Positions 45,807-56,029 of a stretch of DNA of 64,000 bases are shown here, piece after piece; within the stretch, counting starts at the first letter, position 1, and the number at the start of each line of letters is the position of its first letter. Source of the stretch: Gammaproteobacteria bacterium (GTDB taxonomy: Bacteria; Pseudomonadota; Gammaproteobacteria; Pseudomonadales; Azotimanducaceae); assembly GCA_005799745.1 (NCBI GenBank), contig SYFY01000191.1, positions 31,632-95,631 of the forward strand, read 5' to 3'. The notes below the pieces were generated by a model. That model saw only the letters and a list, made by a program, of their open reading frames with translations, made no database searches and was not told the origin of the DNA. A program made the translations under genes and the position numbers.

Positions 45807-47240
45807 ATGACACGCTCCATCATCGACTACACCCAGCGTATACCGAACAACGTTGATCTGAACGGCGACCGTACGTTGCAACGGGCACTGGAACGATGGC
45901 AACCGAACTTCCTCTCCTGGTGGCGTGAAATGGGGCCTGAAGGCAGCCTCGACTACGATGTCTATCTGCGCACTGCGGTCAGTGTTGAAACCAGCGGCTG
46001 GGCTCATTACGACTACGTGAAGATGCCCGACTATCGTTGGGGCATATTTATGCGCCCAGCAGAAGCAGGTCGCACAATCGGCTTTGGTGATCACAAAGGT
46101 CAACCGGTGTGGCAGGACGTGTCTGGAGAACACCGCTCCAACTTAAGGCGGTTGATCGTCACCCAAGGAGATACAGAGCCCGCAAGTGTTGAACAACAAC
46201 GCCATCTGGGTCTCACCGCACCGAGCCTCTATGACTTGCGCAATCTCTTTCAGGTCAACGTCGAAGAAGGTCGACACCTCCGGGCAATGGTGTATTTACT
46301 GCACAAACACTTCGGACATGATGGCCGCGAAGAAGCCGATGCAATGCTCGAGCGCCACAGCGGCGATACCAACAATCCACGCATTCTCGGTGCTTTCAAC
46401 GAACGCACGCCAGACTGGCTCGCGTTCTTCGTGTTCACGTATTTCACCGATCGGGACGGCAAATTCCAGCTGTCAGCACTTGCCGAAGGCAGTTTCGATC
46501 CACTCGCACGTACCACGCGGTTCATGTTGACGGAAGAAGCCCACCACATGTTTGTTGGTGAATCTGGTGTCTCGCGTGTGGTACAGCGAACCTGTGCAGT
46601 CATGAAACAACTCGGCAGCGATGACCCTTCCCGCGTGCGCGCTGCAGAGGCGATTGACCTGCCTTTGCTGCAGCGTTACCTCAACTTCCACTACAGCGTC
46701 ACGTTGGATCTCTTTGGCGCCGATCATTCGAGCAACGCCGCCATTTTCTTTAGCACCGGCATCAAGGGACGTTACGAAGAAAACAAGCGCACGGACGATC
46801 ACGTCCTCAAGGATCGTGGTTATTCGATTCTCGGACTTGAAAACGGCGAACTTAAGCCGCGCGATGTGCCCATGCTCAATGCGCTTAATGAGGTTCTGCG
46901 TGACGATTTCATTGGCGACTCCGTGGCAGGTGTCGGCCGATGGAACAAGGTCATCGAAAAAGCCGGATTCGATTTCAGATTGAAGGTGCCACCCAAGGCA
47001 TTTCACCGGAAGATCGGGCCGCTGGCGTCAGCCCACGTCTCTCCCGGCGGGAGTGTGATGACGGATTCGGACTGGCACGCGCGTGAGGCCGAGTGGCTAC
47101 CGACTTCGGAGGATCGCTCGTTCGTTGCATCGATCATGGGACGGTGCGTGGAACCCGGCCAGTTTGCCGGGTGGATCGCGCCACCCTCTCGCGGGATCAA
47201 CAATCAAGGGATGGAATTCGAGTACGTCAGGTTCAATTGA
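45807..47240 (+). CDS. boxB: Benzoyl-CoA 2,3-epoxidase oxygenase subunit BoxB
   Basis: 477 residues, the usual size of BoxB, the diiron oxygenase that forms 2,3-epoxybenzoyl-CoA. Two metal-binding helices carry EEGRH (residues 153-157) and EEAHH (243-247). Strong landmarks are FLSWWREMGPEG, VSVETSGWAHYDYVKMPDYRWG and FMLTEEAHHMFVG. The partner reductase boxA and the ring-opening boxC are not in the window, so electron supply must come from elsewhere, or this is a BoxB paralogue with another substrate. It converges with leuS, 18 bases away. Confidence 0.9.
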   Translation: MTRSIIDYTQRIPNNVDLNGDRTLQRALERWQPNFLSWWREMGPEGSLDYDVYLRTAVSVETSGWAHYDYVKMPDYRWGIFMRPAEAGRTIGFGDHKGQPVWQDVSGEHRSNLRRLIVTQGDTEPASVEQQRHLGLTAPSLYDLRNLFQVNVEEGRHLRAMVYLLHKHFGHDGREEADAMLERHSGDTNNPRILGAFNERTPDWLAFFVFTYFTDRDGKFQLSALAEGSFDPLARTTRFMLTEEAHHMFVGESGVSRVVQRTCAVMKQLGSDDPSRVRAAEAIDLPLLQRYLNFHYSVTLDLFGADHSSNAAIFFSTGIKGRYEENKRTDDHVLKDRGYSILGLENGELKPRDVPMLNALNEVLRDDFIGDSVAGVGRWNKVIEKAGFDFRLKVPPKAFHRKIGPLASAHVSPGGSVMTDSDWHAREAEWLPTSEDRSFVASIMGRCVEPGQFAGWIAPPSRGINNQGMEFEYVRFN

Positions 47241-47258
47241 TGTGTAACCAGGTGGCGT

Positions 47259-49763
<2,505 letters not shown>

Positions 49764-49865
49764 GAAATACAAATCCGGCTGCTTTGAAGGGCGGCAAGTC
49801 TGCCTGATCGGCGGCGGCAACGGCAATTCCCGTTACCGGATGGGCAACGGGAATCCAAAAAGAGG

Positions 49866-50516
49866 TCAGGCTGCCGTAATCAATCCCACCGGACAAGTCA
49901 CTCCGGTGCCACCCAGACCGCAGTAACCATTCGGGACTTTGGCGAGATATTGCGGGTGGTAGTCCTCGGCGTAGAAGAACGCTGCTGCCGTGAGAATTTC
50001 CGTCGTGATGGCGCCATAACCAGCGACGGTCAGCGACTTCTGGAACACCTGACGAGACACTTCCGCCTGTGCCATCTGTTCATCGTTGAAGGTGTAGATA
50101 CCGGACCGATACTGCGTACCCACATCATTCCCCTGGCGCATACCTTGGGTCGGATCGTGAGACTCCCAGAAAACCCGGAGCAGCGCTTCGTATGTCGTCT
50201 CACGGGAGTCATAAACCGCCAGGACGACCTCGTTGTGGCCCGTCATCCCTGAACACACCTCCTGATAGGTCGCATTCGGCGTCAGACCTGCGCTGTAGCC
50301 CACCGCTGTCGTGTAGATGCCTTTGTGCTGCCAGAACTTGCGCTCTGCGCCCCAAAAACATCCGAGACCAAACATGGCGGTAGCGCAGTACTCAGGAAAA
50401 GGAGCCCGCAGGGGTCGACCGTTGACGAAGTGACGGTCATTGATGGGCATCGCAGTTGCCCTTCCGGGAAGCGCCGCTTCGGTGCGCGGCATCCTCAATT
50501 TGGTGGCATAAGACAT
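49866..50516 (-). CDS. msrA: Peptide methionine sulfoxide reductase A
   Basis: 216 residues, similar to E. coli MsrA. The catalytic Cys is C53 in [14 protein letters not shown], followed by VGYSAG and [16 protein letters not shown], all typical. Resolving cysteines lie near the C-terminus ([15 protein letters not shown]). It repairs methionine-S-sulfoxide in proteins. It is divergent from the lipoprotein gene, with a 170-base spacer. Confidence 0.95.
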   Translation of the reverse strand: MSYATKLRMPRTEAALPGRATAMPINDRHFVNGRPLRAPFPEYCATAMFGLGCFWGAERKFWQHKGIYTTAVGYSAGLTPNATYQEVCSGMTGHNEVVLAVYDSRETTYEALLRVFWESHDPTQGMRQGNDVGTQYRSGIYTFNDEQMAQAEVSRQVFQKSLTVAGYGAITTEILTAAAFFYAEDYHPQYLAKVPNGYCGLGGTGVTCPVGLITAA

Positions 50517-50686
50517 GGGTCTCTACTCCTCTTCTCTGCTCCGAATCGGTCCTGTATTTATCCGGCTCGTTCATTCGAGGACTCACACCACACCATAAAC
50601 CTGATGTGACGAATCGCTCTATCTATGATCGTGTCGATGATACTGGAGTTTCCCACCAGAAGGTCAGGATGCTATAAAGACTGCAA

Positions 50687-52414
50687 ATGCGCGCACTTGT
50701 CCTGACGGCTCTTCTCTTCCTTCTGGCCGCTTGCCAGTCCACACGAACACCTCCCGTCTATTCGGACCTGGTCACCAGGATCAATGCCGGCGAAGAGGTT
50801 GCTGTTACGGACTTGCAGGCCGCTTTTGCACATCGTGAAGACCTGGCGACGGTCTTCCCTCAATTGCAGGAGCTCGAGCGGCAGGCACTGGCTATCATGG
50901 CCGATGAGCCACTTAAGCTTGGCGCGATCGGCACCGCGATCCTTGATCTCTATCAAGGCAGCTTAGCGGGCCACATGGTCCTGGAAGCGTTTTACACCCA
51001 TGTAGATTCGGGTGACGCCATCGGGCCACACACCGCCTGGATCAGCCGAATTCGTGACGCTATTGGAACCTCCGCGGGTACAGCCGAAGACCCCTTTGAG
51101 GTGACTGGACAAGCAGAAGCACACGCCCACCTCGCGGCACAACAGCTGGAGCCTGTCGGCGGCATCTATCAAAGCGAGCCCCACTCGCCGCTGATCCTGG
51201 CGCTGCTCGGAAAAAAAGAAGGGGGACCGGTCCGCACCGCGTTCTACTCACTCAATCCCATGTATCGCGCTTTGACCGCGCGATTCCCCTCCGCCGAAGA
51301 AACCGCTGCCAAGGATTCACCGACCAACGATTCAAAGAGTAAGAAGAAACCAAGCGCCGAAGAAGCCGCGGCAGCTGAAGCCAACCAAGCCCTGGCGATG
51401 ATCGGTATTTTGGCACGTGAATCAGACACTGCCGCGCAAACCTCCGTCGGCGCGTTCCTGGCAACAAGACGACGCACGGAAGATGCCCTCGGTTGGCTCG
51501 GCGCTGCCGCTCGCAACGGCAATCTCGTTGCAAACATGCTGATCGCGGGCATCTACCGGGATCAGATCAAGGACGCTCCGGACGACAAAACCCGAGAGGA
51601 ATACAAGGCAGAGATCGTCAACAACTACACCCATGCCATCGCCCTTGGTTCGCCGGATGCGATGTACGCACTCGGTGTGCTTTATCTCAACGAGCAGTTC
51701 GGTAAAGAAAACGTTGCCGCGGGCATACCGCTGCTGGAACGCGCCTCAGGCCTCGAACATGGCGACTCATTAACCTATCTCGGCCACCTGCATGCGACAG
51801 GGGAACATTTTCCGGAAGATCGCAACAAAGCCGCCGATCATTTCATCCGCGCCAGCATCCTCGGCAATCCTCGCGCAACCTATGCTTATGCGCGCCTCTT
51901 GTTAACACCGGAAAATAAGCTCGCCCCTGATCAGCGTATTCACGAATGGCTCGATAAACTCGCAGACCAGGAAGACGCCGAGGCGATGGTGCATCTCGGC
52001 AATCTGCACGCACGCGGCATCGGTGTGGAGCAGGCGCCGCGCAAAGGGACGCGCAGTGCGTTCCGTTGGTACAGGGCTGCGGTGAAACAAAACCCGGATG
52101 ATCCGAACATCGTTAACGAAGTCGCCTGGACCCTGGCCGTCAGTGATGTCGACGGTCTTCCGCAACCTCGCTTCGCCAGATCGATCATGGATCGCCTCAT
52201 GACGGACAACCACGACGCAGGTAGTCGTCCCGAATATCTCGACACCTGGGCCGCGATCCATGCAGCTAACGGCGACTTTGAAGAGGCCATCACCTTGCAG
52301 GAAAAGGCACTCAGCCGCGCTCAGGAACTGAAGCGTGAAGACGTCTACGACATCCTCAAGGAACACCTGGATAAATTCCGCGCCGGCGAGGTCATCGTCG
52401 AGCGTGCGCCCTGA
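50687..52414 (+). CDS. Sel1-like/TPR repeat lipoprotein
   Basis: 575 residues. The signal ends in lipobox LLAAC (Cys 16). The C-terminal two thirds carry Sel1-type repeats: GSPDAMYALGVLYLNEQFG, GLEHGDSLTYLGHLHATGEH, ASILGNPRATYAYARLLL and DAEAMVHLGNLHARGIGV, with a terminal TPR-like NEVAWTLAVSD and FEEAITLQEKALSRAQ. An acidic-basic linker (DSKSKKKPSAEEAAAAEA) divides the two halves. It is probably an outer-membrane-anchored scaffold. Its end overlaps mnmH by 11 bases, so the two are translationally linked. Confidence 0.9.
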   Translation: MRALVLTALLFLLAACQSTRTPPVYSDLVTRINAGEEVAVTDLQAAFAHREDLATVFPQLQELERQALAIMADEPLKLGAIGTAILDLYQGSLAGHMVLEAFYTHVDSGDAIGPHTAWISRIRDAIGTSAGTAEDPFEVTGQAEAHAHLAAQQLEPVGGIYQSEPHSPLILALLGKKEGGPVRTAFYSLNPMYRALTARFPSAEETAAKDSPTNDSKSKKKPSAEEAAAAEANQALAMIGILARESDTAAQTSVGAFLATRRRTEDALGWLGAAARNGNLVANMLIAGIYRDQIKDAPDDKTREEYKAEIVNNYTHAIALGSPDAMYALGVLYLNEQFGKENVAAGIPLLERASGLEHGDSLTYLGHLHATGEHFPEDRNKAADHFIRASILGNPRATYAYARLLLTPENKLAPDQRIHEWLDKLADQEDAEAMVHLGNLHARGIGVEQAPRKGTRSAFRWYRAAVKQNPDDPNIVNEVAWTLAVSDVDGLPQPRFARSIMDRLMTDNHDAGSRPEYLDTWAAIHAANGDFEEAITLQEKALSRAQELKREDVYDILKEHLDKFRAGEVIVERAP

Positions 52415-53471
52415 CGATGATCATTGCCTCGCACTACTTCGTAGTGGTGCGATTGGCATAGATGTTCGTTCACCCGTTGAGTTCGACAGCGGACATCTCC
52501 CTCGCGCGATCAACCTGCCCATCCTGAATAACGACGAACGCGCCGCTGTTGGCACCACCTATCAGCAAGACGGTGACGAAGCGGCCACCGCGCTCGGACA
52601 CCAACTGATCAGCGGAGATGTGAAAGCCGAACGGATCGCTGCGTGGACCGACTTGTTGAAAGATCAGCCCAAAGCCTATCTCTACTGCTGGCGGGGCGGC
52701 GCAAGGTCATCCATCGCCTGCAAATGGCTCGGTGAATTGGGTTTAAGTCCCATGCGCATCGAAGGCGGTTACAAACGCCTGCGTAATCTCTGTCTGGACG
52801 CGCTCGAAGTGACTCCTGAAAAAACTCGTCACTGGTGGATCGTCGGCGGACGCACGGGAAGTGGCAAAACTCGATTTCTGGTCGACCTCGACTACAGCAT
52901 CGACCTTGAAGGGCTCGCTAATCACCGAGGCTCAGCCTTTGGTGCCGCACTGACGCCGCAACCGGCGGTGCCCAGTTTTGAAAACGCCCTCGCCTGTTCA
53001 TTGCTCGCACATAACGCACCCTTGCTGGTGCTAGAAGACGAGAGCCGTACGATCGGTCGGGTCGGCCTCCCTGAATCGTTCTTTCGCGCGATGCAACAAG
53101 CGCCCGTCGTCATCCTTGAAGCGGAACTCAGTGAACGCATCGACGCGATTCGCGCTGAATACATCGACGCGGCCCTTCAGCTCATGAATCCGGATGCACT
53201 GCACGCGCGGTTCAGATCGGCCCTCGCTCGAATCCAACGTCGACTCGGTGGTCAACGACATCGCGATATTCTGGCGGCGATGATGCACGGCTTCGAACAC
53301 GGAGAGCACGAGGGTTGGATCGAACGCTTGTTGACTTGGTATTACGACCCGATGTACGACTACCAACTGGAAAAGAAGCAAGCGCGTATCCGGTTCTCTG
53401 GCCCGGCAGCAGACACCAGGTCATTTCTGGAACAGGCATTTTTGGACGCACAGCGCCCGTTTCCTACCTGA
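52404..53471 (+). CDS. mnmH: tRNA 2-selenouridine synthase
   Basis: 356 residues from the GTG at 52404; the frame begins earlier at 52335 but only inside the preceding gene. E. coli MnmH has 364. The rhodanese domain carries the catalytic Cys at 95 (LYCWRGGARSS) and GIDVRSPVEFDSGHLPRAIN at the start. The P-loop GGRTGSGKT is at about 148-156. It replaces sulfur by selenium in tRNA wobble 2-thiouridine, via geranyl-2-thiouridine, using selenophosphate. No selD is in the window. Confidence 0.93.
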   Translation: MRPDDDHCLALLRSGAIGIDVRSPVEFDSGHLPRAINLPILNNDERAAVGTTYQQDGDEAATALGHQLISGDVKAERIAAWTDLLKDQPKAYLYCWRGGARSSIACKWLGELGLSPMRIEGGYKRLRNLCLDALEVTPEKTRHWWIVGGRTGSGKTRFLVDLDYSIDLEGLANHRGSAFGAALTPQPAVPSFENALACSLLAHNAPLLVLEDESRTIGRVGLPESFFRAMQQAPVVILEAELSERIDAIRAEYIDAALQLMNPDALHARFRSALARIQRRLGGQRHRDILAAMMHGFEHGEHEGWIERLLTWYYDPMYDYQLEKKQARIRFSGPAADTRSFLEQAFLDAQRPFPT

Positions 53472-53491
53472 TCAATTCAATATCTTTAAAC

Positions 53492-53525
53492 CGCCCCGAA
53501 AAGGGGCCGGTCTTATCCGACCGGG
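53492..53525. promoter_or_regulatory. Two overlapping hairpins between mnmH and the SDR gene
   Basis: Hairpin 1 pairs CCCC (53495-53498) with GGGG (53504-53507), extended by CCG/CGG. Hairpin 2 pairs CCGGTC (53508-53513) with GACCGG (53520-53525). They share bases 53508-53511, so both cannot form fully at once. Hairpin 1 could end mnmH transcription; the pair could also act as a switch before the SDR start at 53544. Confidence 0.45.
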
Positions 53526-53543
53526 TATTCACAGGAGTTCACA

Positions 53544-54308
53544 ATGCAGATTCAAGGCAGCAAGGGCATTTTTGTCGGCGGCGCATCCGGCATGTGCCGC
53601 GCTACCGCGGAACAGTTCGCGGCGAAAGGGGGCAAGGTCGCCATTCTTGACCTCGAAAAATCCGACGGTGCAAACGTCGCGAAGGCGCTCGGCGGCACTT
53701 TCCACGTGTGTAACGTCATGGACTATGACGGCATGGAAAAAGTCATCGGCGAAGCGGTAGCGGCCCTCGGTGGGTTGCATTTTCTCGTCAATACTGCCGG
53801 CGGCGGGGTGGCCACGCGCACGCTGTCGAAAGAAGGCAAGAAGCATCCGCTCGCCGATTTCCGTCGCATCCTCGACTTGAACCTGGTTGCGTCATTCAAC
53901 ATCAACTGCATCGGCGCAGAGCACATGTCGAAGAACGAACCAAATGCAGAGGGTGAGCGCGGTCTAATGATCAACACCGCTTCTATCGCTGCATTCGAAG
54001 GCCAAATCGGTCAGGTTGCGTATACCGCCGCCAAAGGTGGTATCGCCGCGATGACGCTGACGATGGCACGCGACCTGGGTGGTGTCGGTGTCCGTGTGAT
54101 GACGATTGCACCCAGTCTTTTTGATACCGGTCTCACCCGAGGTATTCCGGAGGCTGGGGCTATGCAGCTGACGAAAGACGCCGCATTCCCCCGCCGCATG
54201 GGCAAACCCAACGAATTCGCCACCATGGCCATTGCGATGTTCGAGTGCGCGATGATGAACGGTTCGACCGTACGTGTGGACGGTGGCCAGCGTTTCGCTC
54301 CGCGTTAA
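53544..54308 (+). CDS. Short-chain dehydrogenase (3-hydroxyacyl-CoA dehydrogenase-like)
   Basis: 254 residues from ATG 53544 with AGGAG upstream. The cofactor loop reads IFVGGASGMCRATAEQF, a variant of TGxxxGxG in which Cys replaces a Gly. NTAGGGVATR, MINTASIAAFEGQIGQVAY and the catalytic Y-x-x-x-K (YTAAK) are present, and the end APSLFDTGLT fits the type II 3-hydroxyacyl-CoA dehydrogenase (HSD17B10-like) group. It would oxidise 3-hydroxyacyl-CoA or a steroid alcohol with NAD. A good terminator follows. Confidence 0.88.
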   Translation: MQIQGSKGIFVGGASGMCRATAEQFAAKGGKVAILDLEKSDGANVAKALGGTFHVCNVMDYDGMEKVIGEAVAALGGLHFLVNTAGGGVATRTLSKEGKKHPLADFRRILDLNLVASFNINCIGAEHMSKNEPNAEGERGLMINTASIAAFEGQIGQVAYTAAKGGIAAMTLTMARDLGGVGVRVMTIAPSLFDTGLTRGIPEAGAMQLTKDAAFPRRMGKPNEFATMAIAMFECAMMNGSTVRVDGGQRFAPR

Positions 54309-54323
54309 ATCAATCTGACGATG

Positions 54324-54352
54324 AAGGCTGCCATCTTGGCAGCCTCCTTTGT
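54324..54352 (+). terminator. Rho-independent terminator after the SDR gene
   Basis: GGCTGCC (54324-54330), a 5-base loop ATCTT and GGCAGCC (54336-54342) form a perfect stem, followed by a T-rich tail (TCCTTTGTTT). It lies 15 bases after the SDR stop and directly before the convergent nitrile hydratase operon end. Confidence 0.8.
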
Positions 54353-54353
54353 T

Positions 54354-54728
54354 TCAATGTGAATGCGGACCGTGGTCGTGGTCGTGGTCGTGGTGATCAT
54401 GACCCGGCTCGAGCTGACCAAGCTGCAAGGCAAGCGCGTAGACTTCCTCCTCCACAACAACACCCTTCTGCCGCAACAAGTTCGTTAACGCTTTCAGAAA
54501 GTGGTCGTAGTATCGGTACGGCTGATCCGGTGCTACCGGTGCTGAGTTAATCGTTAGGATGAGCGAAGCCTGAAAGTCCGACCAGGCATAAAGGCCTGCT
54601 TCGCACAAGGCCTGAGCCATCACAAAAACCCGGCTTTGCCAGGGTGCTTCAAAATCGAGTTCACCATTTCGCAAGGGTGGGGCGGTGATGCCATCCAGTT
54701 CCCGGGGAGGGGCTTCCGTTTGATTCAC
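54354..54728 (-). CDS. Nitrile hydratase accessory protein (activator) with His-rich tail
   Basis: 124 residues of the nitrile hydratase accessory family (APWQSRVFVMAQALCEAGLYAWSD, cut here at FEAPWQSRVFVMAQAL), related to the N-terminal part of the beta subunit. These proteins escort cobalt and the oxidised alpha subunit to the enzyme. The last 16 residues, GHDHHDHDHDHGPHSH, hold eight His, a likely metal-binding tail. It overlaps the alpha-subunit gene by 4 bases (ATGA), in the beta-alpha-activator order usual for cobalt-type enzymes. Confidence 0.88.
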   Translation of the reverse strand: MNQTEAPPRELDGITAPPLRNGELDFEAPWQSRVFVMAQALCEAGLYAWSDFQASLILTINSAPVAPDQPYRYYDHFLKALTNLLRQKGVVVEEEVYALALQLGQLEPGHDHHDHDHDHGPHSH

Positions 54729-55300
54729 TGAACTTCAGCCACACCAATCAGCGTATCCCGCTGAATGGCAGCGATGCGTGTGTCTTCATCGACACCTGCC
54801 AGTCTTTCGGGCATCAGTGGCAGAACCATGTAACGCACTTCAGCAGAAGAATCCCAAACCCGAACTTCCCGCTCCGGTGGCACGTTAAGCCCGAACTCGG
54901 CCAGTACTTTGCGAGGTTCACGGACCACGCGAGAACGATACGCCGGATCCTTGTACCACTTCGGGGGCAGTCCCATCACCGCCCACGGATAACAGGAACA
55001 CAGCGTACAGACGACGACGTTGTGTACCTCTGGCGTGTTTTCAACGACCACCAGCTTGTCCACCTGCCCACCTACAAATCCATAAGGCGCGATGGCACTG
55101 GTCGCATCACGCAGAAGTGCGGATTTGAATTCCGCATCGACCCACGCGCGCGCCACGACACGTGCACCGTTCATCGGGCCGACACGTTCGTTAAAGAGCG
55201 CGATGCGATCATCGATGCCCGCTTCGGTGAGCAGACCTTTTTGGATCAACAAGGTTTCGAGCGCCTGGGCGCGTAGTTCAACCTCGGAGCGATCAGCCAT
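54725..55300 (-). CDS. nthA: Nitrile hydratase alpha subunit (cobalt type)
   Basis: 191 residues. The metal-binding claw is C98-T-L-C101-S-C103 (VVVCTLCSCYPW). VCTLCSC is the cobalt-type signature; iron-type enzymes have VCSLCSC. Later parts (PPKWYKDPAYRSRVVREPR) match the family. With the beta subunit it hydrates nitriles to amides in the cytoplasm. Its gene overlaps beta by 8 bases. No amidase gene is nearby to use the amide product. Confidence 0.93.
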   Translation of the reverse strand: MADRSEVELRAQALETLLIQKGLLTEAGIDDRIALFNERVGPMNGARVVARAWVDAEFKSALLRDATSAIAPYGFVGGQVDKLVVVENTPEVHNVVVCTLCSCYPWAVMGLPPKWYKDPAYRSRVVREPRKVLAEFGLNVPPEREVRVWDSSAEVRYMVLPLMPERLAGVDEDTRIAAIQRDTLIGVAEVQ

Positions 55301-55988
55301 GATTCTCTGTGTCTCCGGTTTCTACAGGGCTGAGATAAGGTTCAAACAGGTCAATATGCACAATCGTGCCGGGTTCGGCGGAATCGCCCCACAGCAACTC
55401 ACCGCTAAAACAAACTGTGTACAAATGTTCCGGATTTTCACCATGCCCATGCGCGTTGGTATCGGGGTACACCCACCCTTGATGCCATGCCACGATGGTA
55501 CCTTCTTTGCCACTTGCGTATTGCGGCAGCCGCGTATGCCCAGAATGGCCGTGGAGCGCGGTGGTCACCTTCTGACCAACTGCATAAAGGGGCGGTTCGG
55601 TCAGCGCACGCATCCCATGAAACTTAGCCGGTGGATACGTGATCCGATCCGGAGAAGACGAGGGTCTTGCCGCGACGCGGCTGATTTCGCCGCCGAGCCC
55701 GCGCACCGCAACGTTGACGTCTTCAATCGTGATGACGCCTCTTTCCACCAACAACGTTTCAAGGCCACCCAACCAACGACCGAAGTAGCCATCGCTGAGG
55801 TAAGAAATCGGATCAATGCGCTCGATGGCATGGCGGAACTGATCGACATTGCCAATCAGTCCAGCACCAAAAGACCCGTTCACCATGCTGAGCACACGCT
55901 GCTCCCACGATTTCAGAGGCAGCTTTCCAGAGCTCGTATCCACGGTCCCAAAGCCATTTTTACCGCCAAGATCATGAATGCCGTCCAT
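55293..55988 (-). CDS. nthB: Nitrile hydratase beta subunit
   Basis: 231 residues beginning MDGIHDLGGKNGFGTV, the standard beta-subunit start. The C-terminal SH3-like domain has GHTRLPQYASGKEGTIVAWH and TVCFSGELLWGDSA, also typical. It pairs with the alpha subunit to complete the active site. It is the first nitrile hydratase gene, about 40 bases after the end of the decayed GH78-like gene, and may share its promoter. Confidence 0.93.
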   Translation of the reverse strand: MDGIHDLGGKNGFGTVDTSSGKLPLKSWEQRVLSMVNGSFGAGLIGNVDQFRHAIERIDPISYLSDGYFGRWLGGLETLLVERGVITIEDVNVAVRGLGGEISRVAARPSSSPDRITYPPAKFHGMRALTEPPLYAVGQKVTTALHGHSGHTRLPQYASGKEGTIVAWHQGWVYPDTNAHGHGENPEHLYTVCFSGELLWGDSAEPGTIVHIDLFEPYLSPVETGDTENHG

Positions 55989-56029
55989 GGTTTAAGGGCC
56001 TCGCGAATCGATCATGATTTCACGCAGGC

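Noticed and set aside
54354..54401. Short tandem repeat near the end of the nitrile hydratase accessory gene, resembling a repeat array.
   Set aside because: It is the coding sequence of the His/Asp-rich tail and lies within the reading frame.
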